5,962 bases of DNA from the NCBI GenBank assembly GCA_016297645.1, contig JAEDGF010000101.1, forward strand, positions 1-5,962, read 5' to 3'. The stretch comes from Clostridiaceae bacterium (GTDB taxonomy: Bacteria > Bacillota > Clostridia > Oscillospirales > Acutalibacteraceae). Both the position numbers and the translations under genes were made by a program. A model generated the notes under the pieces. That model was not told the origin of the DNA. It searched no databases and saw only the letters and a list, made by a program, of their open reading frames with translations. Each line of letters opens with the position of its first letter. The first letter of the stretch is position 1. Shown here piece by piece: positions 1-5,796 of the stretch.

Positions 1-137
1 TTTTTTCATTATCGTCCGTGAGAGTTATAAAAAAAGAAAAGTCGGAAATAAAAAGACCGTATCGAAGCATATATAACAACGCAAAACGGCAGCAGGCATT
101 CGGTTGAGCCGTTCCGTAAAATTTACATATCCGCCTA

Positions 138-178
138 AACGGGGGCTGTAAAGCACCGGGTCTGTTTACAGCCCCGTT
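138..178. terminator. Strong stem-loop, possible terminator
   Basis: AACGGGGGCTGTAAA (138-152) pairs with TTTACAGCCCCGTT (165-178): 14 base pairs with one extra G bulged and a 12-base loop. The stem is GC-rich at its base, as in intrinsic terminators. Neither strand shows a long T-run after it: the plus side continues TATTATACG, and the minus side has GTTT then AGG. It could end transcription of the minus-strand operon, of a gene left of the window, or both, or be a structured RNA element. The pairing is seen directly; the terminator role is inferred. Confidence 0.5.
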
Positions 179-361
179 ATTATACGATTAAATAAATCCG
201 ATTTTATGCGTCTGGGGTTATTTTTGTCCCTCTTCACGGTTTTCTGTGTAATTAAAGTGTTGAAGTAATGCCCATGCCTAATTGTTGTCTGCTCAATTTT
301 TTTCTTTATTACATTTTTCTGTGCGCTCGACGCGCAGGACAAAAAAATTGCAATCAAAAAG

Positions 362-384
362 AGAAGAAAAGCTTTCACGCTTTT
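362..384 (-). terminator. Weak terminator-like hairpin after zinc-ribbon gene
   Basis: Read on the minus strand, AAAAGC (384-379) and GCTTTT (372-367) form a 6-bp stem around a 6-base loop, followed by a pyrimidine-rich tail TTCTTCTCTTTTT. It lies about 35 bases after the stop codon of the zinc-ribbon gene, the right place for the operon's end. The stem has only two GC pairs, so it would be weak; the larger stem-loop at 138-178 may be the real stop. Confidence 0.3.
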
Positions 385-416
385 ATTCCACAAAGTTCCG
401 TGAAGAACCATTTTTT

Positions 417-1004
417 TTACAGCTTTTGTCCGTACTCGGAGCAAAAGGCACTGCCGGGCTTGACATCGGCGCCGCAGCTCGGACATTTCGCGCCGAGCTT
501 TGCTCCACACTGGTTGCAGAATTTCGAGCCTGCGGGAAGCTGTGTTTTGCAGTTGGGACAAACGGTCATGCCTGCCGAAACGGTCTGCCCGGCACCGGAT
601 ACGACAACGGACTGTCCGCCCGTCATTATCGTGTTTTCGATGACCTTAAACACTTCGTCGGGGAGCTTTTTCTGCTTAAACGCGCCCATTCCGGCTGTTA
701 TGGCGAGCGGCCACGCAAGAAACAGTCCTACCGCGCCTGCACCGATCTTATCCGACCACTGACCTTCGCCTATGTTGACATTCAGACGGTCGTCGGCAAC
801 GGACAGCTGCACCGTCAGCGCCAAACGCATTCCGGTAAGGGTTTTCCAGCCGTCCTTTTGGTCGCTTGCCTGTATCACATACCCCTCCGTTGTGGGGGAG
901 CTTTGCACCTGCATTCCCTTTTCGGAACGGAAGAACATCTCCTACCTCGTGATGATGTCCTGCACATCCGTCCCGTTTAACATAAATACTCTTGATTCAG
1001 CCAT
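417..1004 (-). pseudogene. Small membrane/zinc-ribbon protein, interrupted by in-frame TAG
   Basis: The gene starts at ATG 1004-1002, with a GGAGG seven bases upstream. It reads 20 codons (MAESRVFMLNG... to ITR), meets TAG at 944-942, and continues in the same frame as E-MFFRSEKG... to TAA at 419-417. Counting the TAG as one position, the product is 195 residues. A beta-type N-terminal region (about 1-87) leads to a hydrophobic stretch at about 88-109, likely one membrane segment. Then come two zinc ribbons: C149/C152 with C163/C166, and C174/C177 with C188/Tyr191. The last ligand is Tyr (TAC, 434-432) where the pattern calls for Cys. The start residues and the MFFRSEKG part read as one continuous domain, so the TAG looks like a lesion rather than a gene boundary. 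A shorter 173-residue protein could start at ATG 938, which has a GAGG six bases upstream. It is the last gene of the minus-strand run. The function is unknown; the zinc-ribbon assignment is firm, and pseudogene versus restart is open. Confidence 0.75.
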
Positions 1005-1011
1005 TTTATTG

Positions 1012-1016
1012 CCTCC
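1012..1016 (-). promoter_or_regulatory. Shine-Dalgarno fixing the zinc-ribbon gene start
   Basis: GGAGG on the minus strand, seven bases before ATG 1004-1002. It is much better than the signal before the internal ATG at 938, which has only GAGG at 948-945. This shows that the real gene includes the 20 codons upstream of the TAG. Confidence 0.75.
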
Positions 1017-1101
1017 GTTTGTTTTCTTTCGTTTGCTTGATATACGGCTTTTCGCCGGTCTGTTTTGTCTGCCTGCATATACGGGCAAACGCGGCGCGCC
1101 G

Positions 1102-2289
1102 TCAATCCTTCTCGATGTAGCCGCTGATTGGCTGAGCGTACATATTATCATCCGTCACGGATTTGTAAAGACTGCCGTCGTACACATCGGTAAAGCCGTT
1201 GGTCGCCTTGTAGATCTCGCCCGTGCCGGTGTTGTAAACGCGCTCGTAGCCGAGTATGGCATCACTCTGCTTTTGGCTCATGATGTCAAAGCTCCTGTTG
1301 CGGTTCTCCCACGAGGACATCATTGCGTCCATTGTCGCATTAAAATTTTGGCTGATCTGCTTGGCAAGCGCAACTTTTTCGTTGCTTGCCTGATTTGTCG
1401 CATTGATAAAGCTGTCGGAATATTGAAGTGTTTTCATGCAGTCCGTCAGGACGCTCTCCCACTCAATAAATGTATCCTTTGCGGCTGTAACGGCTACGAT
1501 GTTATAAGCCATGTAATATCCGCCGTCCGCCGTTTGCAGCTGGTAATTGACTACATTTCCGCCGGAGATAGTGTAGCTGCCGAAATCCGCAACGGACGCA
1601 GAAAACAGTCCCTCGCCTTTTTTGCCGTCGGCGGTAAAATCGGCACGAAGCAGCTCGTCACCGATAGCAACCGACTTCATGCTGCTCGCGGAGGGATATC
1701 TGTCCGTAACCGTAAAATTGTCAAAATCGGGGAAAACATAGCCTGCGTAATCCGGCTCGACCTCGGATACAAACGCCGTATACTGCGGGAATATCTTGAA
1801 AAATCCTTCCGTGGAGGGGTTTGCAAGCACGGGAGCCTTTGCAAAAAGCGCCGCCTGAGTGTTTCCCGAATTGTAGTTCTGCTGCCATGCATCTTTGCCT
1901 GCCTGACTGTGCAGAAGTATGTCGGCTTTCAGCAGCAGGAACATCTGATTGAGCGGCTCGTTCGGGTCGATTATACGAATACTGTGATAGATATTCGTGC
2001 CGCCCCATGTGACCGTCCAGCCCTTGGGAATGGTGACACTGAAATCGGCTGTTTCGAACTTCTCCGTCTCCACTGACTTTGCAGCCGTCTGCGTTATCTT
2101 GATACCATTTTCGGCATCCTTGTCTTTATCCGACGGTGCTGCCGTCGCGTCGTTCTGCCCGGACTGCTCCGTTTCGGTCGCGGCCGAGGTCGTCTTGCCG
2201 TCGTCACTGACGGGTTTACTGCCGCACGATACAAGCACAAGCGCCATAGCTGCCGCAAGCGCGAGGGCGATTATTTTTCTTATTTTCAT
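1102..2289 (-). CDS. Putative lipoprotein with PsbP/Mog1-like segment, function unknown
   Basis: The protein has 395 residues and starts at ATG 2289, preceded by AAAAGGAG with an 8-base gap. Residues 1-21 are a lipoprotein signal peptide (KIRK, then a hydrophobic core) with lipobox L-V-S-C and lipidated Cys22, so it should sit on the outer face of the cytoplasmic membrane. Residues 23-70 are a low-complexity Ser/Thr/Asp/Ala linker. From about 78, FETADFSVTIPKGWTV resembles the opening strand of PsbP/Mog1-like (DUF1795-type) domains; this is a motif impression only. A mixed domain runs to about 295, then a helical segment (about 296-345) and a Tyr/Gly-rich tail with YERVYNTGTGEIY. I recall similar tails in other Clostridia proteins of unknown function, but cannot name the family. 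It follows the 396-residue lipoprotein by 81 bases and precedes the zinc-ribbon gene by 97, with no terminator seen, so an envelope operon is likely. No catalytic motif was recognised. Confidence 0.85.
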   Translation of the reverse strand: MKIRKIIALALAAAMALVLVSCGSKPVSDDGKTTSAATETEQSGQNDATAAPSDKDKDAENGIKITQTAAKSVETEKFETADFSVTIPKGWTVTWGGTNIYHSIRIIDPNEPLNQMFLLLKADILLHSQAGKDAWQQNYNSGNTQAALFAKAPVLANPSTEGFFKIFPQYTAFVSEVEPDYAGYVFPDFDNFTVTDRYPSASSMKSVAIGDELLRADFTADGKKGEGLFSASVADFGSYTISGGNVVNYQLQTADGGYYMAYNIVAVTAAKDTFIEWESVLTDCMKTLQYSDSFINATNQASNEKVALAKQISQNFNATMDAMMSSWENRNRSFDIMSQKQSDAILGYERVYNTGTGEIYKATNGFTDVYDGSLYKSVTDDNMYAQPISGYIEKD

Positions 2290-2370
2290 AGTTCTCTCTC
2301 CTTTTGAGCAAATAATGCCTTGTGTTTTTCATTTATAAGATGTACCTGATTCGTTACCCGGCTGCCCGTT

Positions 2371-3561
2371 TTATTGATCGATATAATTCCAATAGAATTG
2401 GTTACAGCTGTACTTTTGGTACTTGTTGTATCCTTCTTCGGTGATTATCTCCGAAAGCGGAAGCATGGTAAAATCATCGGTTATAACATGACTTGTGCTT
2501 ATGTTGCGCACATCTTCGTAAAAACGGCTCAGCAGCGTTATTTTGCGGAGCGTCAATTCGCAGTTTTTGTGCGCTGCGGCGGGGTAATACGGCGATACCG
2601 TTCCGTCGGGCGCAAGCTGTGCGGCGCTGTCCTTTTCGTCGGTCGGCTGCGACTTGTATACGATTTCGTAAAACGCGCAGTTCGTCATCAGAATATTTTG
2701 ATTGAACAGCCTCACCGGCGTTTCTCCGCCGAGCGGCGAAAGGTCGAGGTCGAAGGCTATATATTCTCTTGTCCCCATGCTGCGGTACCAGTTCCATTCC
2801 GTAGTGCCTTCATCAAGATATTTGCCGGGGAAAAGCATACTGACTTTATCCCCGAGAAAAACAAACATCGGCGTGCCGTAATCGTACACCTTGTCGGCTT
2901 TCAGGTATTCCGAGGTGTGGTCTTCCAGTGTTTTTCCGTCGGACGCGTACCTATACACTTTGTTAAAAAGAGAATACTGCGTCTTATCAAGCGGCGCTGT
3001 CGAAAACGGCACTGCGCTTATTTTGTAACCCGAGCCGTCCTTCATATACATACTGCCCATTTCACCGTCGTAGGTCAGGTGCCAGTATAATATATCTTTT
3101 CCCGGCAGAGTACCGAGCTCCTGAATATTTTTACCGTTCGGCAGCGGCGAATTGAAATTCGCACGGTAGAGCTTGCCGTCCGATACAACGAGATCGTTTA
3201 TTGTCGTACTGTATCCGTGGTCGAGATTGCAGTCAAACTCGGCGTATTCGTGTATGATATTTTCGCCGCCGATGAACTTTTTGTAGTCCGACCGATCGTA
3301 CGGAATGCCGCGCTCCTTCAACAGAACCTGTTCGAGCGTCACGGGATCCGCCTGTGTCGCCGAGGTTGTCGGTTCGGTTTGTTCACCGTTCGGAGCGGCG
3401 TCAAGCGCCGAGCTTTGCAGGGTCTCCCGTGTGCTGCTCTGCCCGGTCGTCGGTGTTTCCCTCTGACCCGAGCAGCCGCAGAGGAGAGCCGTTATCAGCG
3501 CCGAACACAAAATGAGCTTTGCGGCAGAAAACCGGCGTTTTTTCGCGATGTCTGATATCAT
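2371..3561 (-). CDS. Putative lipoprotein, function unknown
   Basis: The protein has 396 residues. It starts at ATG 3561, with GAGGA about 8 bases upstream. The N-terminus (KKRR, then a hydrophobic core at 12-29) ends in L-C-G-C, with Cys30 as the probable lipidation site. Cys at the -2 position is less usual but acceptable. Residues 31-75 are a Ser/Thr/Gln/Glu-rich linker, like that of the neighbouring lipoprotein. The rest (about 76-396) is a secreted domain rich in aromatic residues and Asp-Gly turns: VSDGKLYRA at 126-134, MKDGSGYKI at 173-181, and YASDGK at 205-210. These suggest a beta-sheet or propeller-like fold, but no repeat is clear enough to name. There are several Cys (111, 295, 334, 386). 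It is the first gene of the minus-strand run, diverging from the HTH regulator across 221 bases. I do not recognise the family; lipoprotein status is well supported, function is not. Confidence 0.85.
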   Translation of the reverse strand: MISDIAKKRRFSAAKLILCSALITALLCGCSGQRETPTTGQSSTRETLQSSALDAAPNGEQTEPTTSATQADPVTLEQVLLKERGIPYDRSDYKKFIGGENIIHEYAEFDCNLDHGYSTTINDLVVSDGKLYRANFNSPLPNGKNIQELGTLPGKDILYWHLTYDGEMGSMYMKDGSGYKISAVPFSTAPLDKTQYSLFNKVYRYASDGKTLEDHTSEYLKADKVYDYGTPMFVFLGDKVSMLFPGKYLDEGTTEWNWYRSMGTREYIAFDLDLSPLGGETPVRLFNQNILMTNCAFYEIVYKSQPTDEKDSAAQLAPDGTVSPYYPAAAHKNCELTLRKITLLSRFYEDVRNISTSHVITDDFTMLPLSEIITEEGYNKYQKYSCNQFYWNYIDQ

Positions 3562-3587
3562 GATCCGTTTCCTCGCATTTTAGGTTT

Positions 3588-3604
3588 TTGTAATACAATT
3601 GTAT
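3588..3604. promoter_or_regulatory. Three adjacent TTGTA half-sites, candidate operator
   Basis: The sequence TTGTA-A-TACAA-TTGTAT contains an 11-base palindrome (3588-3598) overlapping a 12-base perfect palindrome ATACAATTGTAT (3593-3604). The half-site TTGTA thus occurs three times in alternating orientation, covering the -10 and start region of the lipoprotein operon. It is a plausible binding site for the divergently encoded HTH protein. The symmetry is seen directly; the operator role is inferred. Confidence 0.4.
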
Positions 3605-3626
3605 CATGCGTTTTGCAGCCCGTTCA
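3598..3626 (-). promoter_or_regulatory. Extended -10 promoter of the lipoprotein operon
   Basis: On the minus strand, TGATACAAT (3606-3598) is an extended -10 element (TGn then TACAAT). At 17 bases upstream lies TGAACG (3626-3621), a poor -35 with three of six matches. Transcription would start near 3591, giving a leader of about 30 bases to ATG 3561. The -10 overlaps the TTGTA/TACAA repeats, so a protein bound there would block it. Assigned by consensus only. Confidence 0.45.
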
Positions 3627-3689
3627 GCGGATTTCCCGACTTGTCAATGACCTCATCGGGAAAAATTTTCTTCCTCCGCCCCTTTTATT

Positions 3690-3710
3690 TTGCACAAAAA
3701 TGGTGTACAA
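3690..3710. promoter_or_regulatory. Dyad TTGCACA-N7-TGTACAA, candidate operator
   Basis: Two 7-base arms, with one mismatched pair, are separated by seven bases; the arms start at 3690 and 3704. The arm TTGTACA extends the TTGTA half-site found at 3588-3604. The dyad lies 73-93 bases before the start codon of the HTH gene and contains a TACAAT (3706-3711) that may be its -10. No good -35 is seen for that -10 (TTTTAT at 17 bases). Alternatively TTGCAC (3690-3695) is a weak -35 for the TATTC region at about 3714. This arrangement fits autoregulation. Confidence 0.4.
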
Positions 3711-3740
3711 TGTTATTCATACCGCGAAAAATGAGGCGAA

Positions 3741-3764
3741 CGCCGTACTCGGCGCAGTTTTTTT
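3741..3764 (+). terminator. Terminator-like hairpin in leader of the HTH gene
   Basis: CGCCG-TACT-CGGCG (3741-3754) is a 5-bp all-GC stem with a tetraloop, followed by CAG and seven T (3758-3764). It ends six bases before the ribosome binding site GGAGGG (3770-3775). A second pairing, CGAAC (3737-3741) with GTTCG (3766-3770), would enclose it and reach the edge of the ribosome binding site. It may act as a weak attenuator or a translation-masking structure. The stem is short, so the call is tentative. Confidence 0.35.
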
Positions 3765-3782
3765 CGTTCGGAGGGAGCAGCC

Positions 3783-5528
3783 ATGCGATTCAGCGAAAAA
3801 TTAAATGAATATATTGATCGGTTATCCTGCACTGCGGCGGATATCTGCCGCTTGTCCGGAGTGTCGGCGGCGGCATTCAGCCGATATAAAAACGGAGAAC
3901 GCGTGCCGGAATTCGGTACGGACTCCTTTGACAGATTATGCGAAGCGATTGCGAAAATCGCAGAACAAAAAGGAATTCCGGACATTACGGCAGCGTCGGT
4001 GAAGGAGTCGTTTTCCGATTGCGACGACTTTATTACCACGGACAAGGAGCAGCTGTGCAGGAATTTCAACACGATGCTTACCGTTCTCGATATCAATATA
4101 GCGCGTCTTTGCCGATACATCAATTACGACACCTCGGCGGTTTTCCGCATACGCAACGGTTCGAGAAAGCCCGGCGACTCGGAGCAGTTTGCGTCGTCGG
4201 TCGCGTCCTTCACGGCGCGCGAGATGTGTTCGGCGGCGGAGATTTCGGCGGTGGCGGAGCTTATCGGATGCAGCGCGGAGAAAATTCAAGAGCTGCCGGT
4301 GCGCTATGCAAAAATAAAGAACTGGCTGTCGGAGCAGCCCGCACAGGAAAACGGCGGCAGCATATCGAATTTTCTGACGAAGCTCAACGAATTCGACCTG
4401 AACGAATATATAAAGGTGATAAAGTTCGACGAGCTTAAAGTTCCGTCCGTGCCTTTTCAGCTCCCATCATCAAAAAGCTATTTCGGCATAAAAGAGATGA
4501 TGGAGAGCGAGCTGGATTTTCTTAAAGCGACCGTGCTTTCAAAATCTGCGGAACCCGTTACCATGTACAGCGATATGCCGATGAAGGAGATGGCAAAGGA
4601 TCCCGATTTCCCGAAAAAGTGGATGTTCGGAATGGCAATGATGCTGAAAAAGGGACTGCACCTGAACCAGATACACAACCTCGACCGTTCCTTTGACGAG
4701 ATGATGCTCGGGCTTGAAAGCTGGATACCCATGTATATGACCGGGCAGATATCGCCCTACTATTTCAAGAATACGCAGAACTCGGTTTTCCTGCATCTTC
4801 TGAAAGTTTCCGGTGCCGCAGCCCTTTCGGGAGAAGCGATCGCCGGATATCATGCAGACGGGAAATATTACCTCACGAAATCGAAACGGGAAATAGAATA
4901 CTACCGCAAACGGGCGGACGAGATGATAAAAAACGCCTATCCGCTGATGGACATCTACCGCAGCGAACGGGAAAACGAGCTGAACACCTTCCTTCTTGCC
5001 GACGCGGCAAAACCCGGCAAGCGCCGCAGCATACGCTCCGCTCCTCCGCTGTATACCATAAGTGACGGGCTGCTTGAAAGCATTCTTACCCGTCACGGTA
5101 TCAAGGAAAAGGAGAGCCGGGACATCAGGAAATACGCAGCCGCACAGCGCGAACGGGTAATGCTCATTCTCGAAAACGGCACGATTGAGGACGAGATACC
5201 GGTGCTTTCGGCGAAAGAAATAAGAGAAGATCCTCCCGTCCTTCAACTCTCGGGTGTATTCAGGGAAACGGACATCCTGTACAACGAGGAGGAATACGCG
5301 GCGCATTTGAAGGAAACGGAAGATTTCGCCGCGCAGCACGATAATTACTCGATAAAACAGAGTGCCATACAGGCGTTCAGAAATCTACAAATTCATGTCC
5401 GCGAGGGACAGTGGGCGATGGTATCAAAGGAAAAAGCCCCGGCTATCCACTTTGTTATCAGACATCCGAAGCTGCGCAGCGCGATAGAGAATTTTATTCC
5501 GCCCGTAACGGAGGAAAGCCTCGAATAA
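3783..5528 (+). CDS. Tandem-HTH (XRE-like) transcriptional regulator with unknown C-terminal domain
   Basis: The protein has 581 residues. It starts at ATG 3783, with GGAGGG seven bases upstream. Two XRE/Cro-like helix-turn-helix units are visible at residues 17-42 (recognition part SAAAFSRYKNGERVP) and 105-130 (TSAVFRIRNGSRKP). They align without gaps at an 88-residue offset and share A, C-R, R, N-G, R and P at matching positions. Residues 150-200 look helical and may link to the C-terminal part (about 205-581). That part contains a Met-rich helical stretch (261-310), the segment HNLDRSFDEMMLGLESWIPM, then YYLTKSKREIEYY, and ends in a beta-rich region (HVREGQWAMVSKEKAPAIHF) near 538-557. I recall similar long C-termini on Clostridia HTH proteins annotated only as regulators; it probably senses a signal or mediates multimerisation. 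No signal peptide or membrane segment, so cytoplasmic. It diverges from the lipoprotein operon and is followed by MATE. DNA binding is well supported; target and ligand are unknown. Confidence 0.85.
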   Translation: MRFSEKLNEYIDRLSCTAADICRLSGVSAAAFSRYKNGERVPEFGTDSFDRLCEAIAKIAEQKGIPDITAASVKESFSDCDDFITTDKEQLCRNFNTMLTVLDINIARLCRYINYDTSAVFRIRNGSRKPGDSEQFASSVASFTAREMCSAAEISAVAELIGCSAEKIQELPVRYAKIKNWLSEQPAQENGGSISNFLTKLNEFDLNEYIKVIKFDELKVPSVPFQLPSSKSYFGIKEMMESELDFLKATVLSKSAEPVTMYSDMPMKEMAKDPDFPKKWMFGMAMMLKKGLHLNQIHNLDRSFDEMMLGLESWIPMYMTGQISPYYFKNTQNSVFLHLLKVSGAAALSGEAIAGYHADGKYYLTKSKREIEYYRKRADEMIKNAYPLMDIYRSERENELNTFLLADAAKPGKRRSIRSAPPLYTISDGLLESILTRHGIKEKESRDIRKYAAAQRERVMLILENGTIEDEIPVLSAKEIREDPPVLQLSGVFRETDILYNEEEYAAHLKETEDFAAQHDNYSIKQSAIQAFRNLQIHVREGQWAMVSKEKAPAIHFVIRHPKLRSAIENFIPPVTEESLE

Positions 5529-5533
5529 TCACA

Positions 5534-5579
5534 CCGGCAGACAGCCGGCTGCGAAGCCGCACGGCAGAAAAAGTTTTTT
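5534..5579 (+). terminator. Possible weak terminator after the HTH gene
   Basis: Just after the stop codon, several GC-rich stems compete: CCGGC/GCCGG (5534-5548) and GGCT-GCGA-AGCC (5547-5558), the latter extended by GCC/GGC across a bulge to 5565. Six T follow at 5574-5579, but about eight bases after the stem, farther than a standard intrinsic terminator allows. Position fits the end of the HTH transcript; efficiency is doubtful. Confidence 0.3.
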
Positions 5580-5607
5580 CGTCGGCAGCTCCCCCTTTGA
5601 GAACGGC

Positions 5608-5626
5608 GCGGGCGTTAACGACCCGC
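5608..5626. other. Hairpin GCGGGCG-TTAA-CG(A)CCCGC, role unknown
   Basis: A compact 7-bp stem with one bulged A and a TTAA loop. It has no T-run on the plus side, so it does not look like a terminator. It sits in the gap between the HTH gene and the MATE promoter, next to GTCGGCAGCTCCCCCTTTGA (5581-5600). That stretch resembles dispersed palindromic repeats I recall from Clostridia genomes. The repeat idea is weak. Confidence 0.3.
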
Positions 5627-5687
5627 ACAGTCTTAATACGGAGTTCACCTTTTCTTTAAAAAAACAAAAAAATTTTTCTGAAAACAT

Positions 5688-5716
5688 TTGAAAGAAAGAA
5701 AATTTCGTGCTAAAAT
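5688..5716 (+). promoter_or_regulatory. Sigma-A promoter of the MATE gene
   Basis: TTGAAA (5688-5693), a 17-base spacer, then TAAAAT (5711-5716) preceded by TGC, an extended -10. The -35 and -10 each match consensus at five of six positions. An A/T-rich stretch upstream (5651-5687) could act as an UP element. The start site should be near 5723, which places the hairpin at 5736 only about 13 bases into the transcript. Confidence 0.75.
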
Positions 5717-5735
5717 ACTGCCAACGAGCAGCAAG

Positions 5736-5773
5736 AATGCGTAAGTCCAGTTTTGGACTTACGCATTTTTTTT
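5736..5773 (+). terminator. Intrinsic terminator-like hairpin in the MATE leader (attenuator)
   Basis: AATGCGTAAGTCC (5736-5748) pairs perfectly with GGACTTACGCATT (5755-5767) around a 6-base loop, and a run of eight T (5766-5773) ends the stem. This is a textbook intrinsic terminator shape. It lies after the promoter (5688-5716) and before the MATE ribosome binding site (5784-5789), so most transcripts should stop at about 50 bases unless read-through is induced. It is too far downstream of the HTH gene, and on the wrong side of the new promoter, to be simply that gene's terminator. Conditional attenuation of the efflux gene is inferred. Confidence 0.75.
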
Positions 5774-5783
5774 GTTGCCTTAC

Positions 5784-5789
5784 AGGAGG
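5784..5789 (+). promoter_or_regulatory. Ribosome binding site of the MATE gene
   Basis: AGGAGG, seven bases before ATG 5797. It selects this start over the in-frame ATG at 5737, which lies inside the hairpin and has no Shine-Dalgarno. Confidence 0.85.
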
Positions 5790-5796
5790 TTATCAA

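Larger units (their letters stand above)
1..416. other. Intergenic region with stem-loops, no convincing gene
   Basis: I see no convincing gene here. A plus-strand frame open from the left edge (2-73, stop TAA at 74-76) could be the last 24 codons of an upstream gene, but is too short to judge. On the minus strand an ATG followed by two AAA codons (9 down to 1) could be the start of a gene leaving the window, with only a weak GGA five bases upstream. A minus-strand frame at 166-378 (GTG start) encodes a basic, AT-rich 70-residue peptide with a signal-like hydrophobic start, but lacks a good ribosome binding site. The clearest structure is the stem-loop at 138-178; a weaker hairpin with a T-rich tail follows the zinc-ribbon gene at 362-384. 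A short TGCGC/GCGCA stem lies at 322-336 without a T-run on either strand. Confidence 0.6.

Noticed and set aside
1092..1101. Ten-base palindrome CGGCGCGCCG next to the lipoprotein stop codon as a terminator
   Set aside because: It has no loop room and no T-run on the minus strand, so it is probably chance in GC-rich sequence.
772..2076. Long plus-strand open frame (434 codons) opposite the lipoprotein gene
   Set aside because: It lies antisense to the 395-residue lipoprotein and the zinc-ribbon gene, which have signal peptides, domains and good ribosome binding sites. Its product has no recognisable features, so it is a shadow frame.
2290..2370. Separate promoter for the 395-residue lipoprotein (TATAAA at about 2331-2336 on the minus strand)
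   Set aside because: No acceptable -35 lies 16-18 bases upstream. Read-through from the upstream lipoprotein gene is the simpler explanation.
3731..3808. ATG at 3731 as a leader peptide before the HTH gene
   Set aside because: There is no Shine-Dalgarno before it, and the frame runs past the HTH start codon. The hairpin explains this stretch better.
4539..5339. Minus-strand open frame of 266 codons opposite the HTH gene
   Set aside because: It is antisense to a clear coding gene, has no ribosome binding site that I can see, and its product looks like reversed coding sequence rich in Phe, Arg and His.
5651..5700. A/T-rich stretch as an origin or attachment site
   Set aside because: No DnaA-box cluster, direct repeats or integrase nearby. 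Its place directly upstream of a good promoter fits an UP element.
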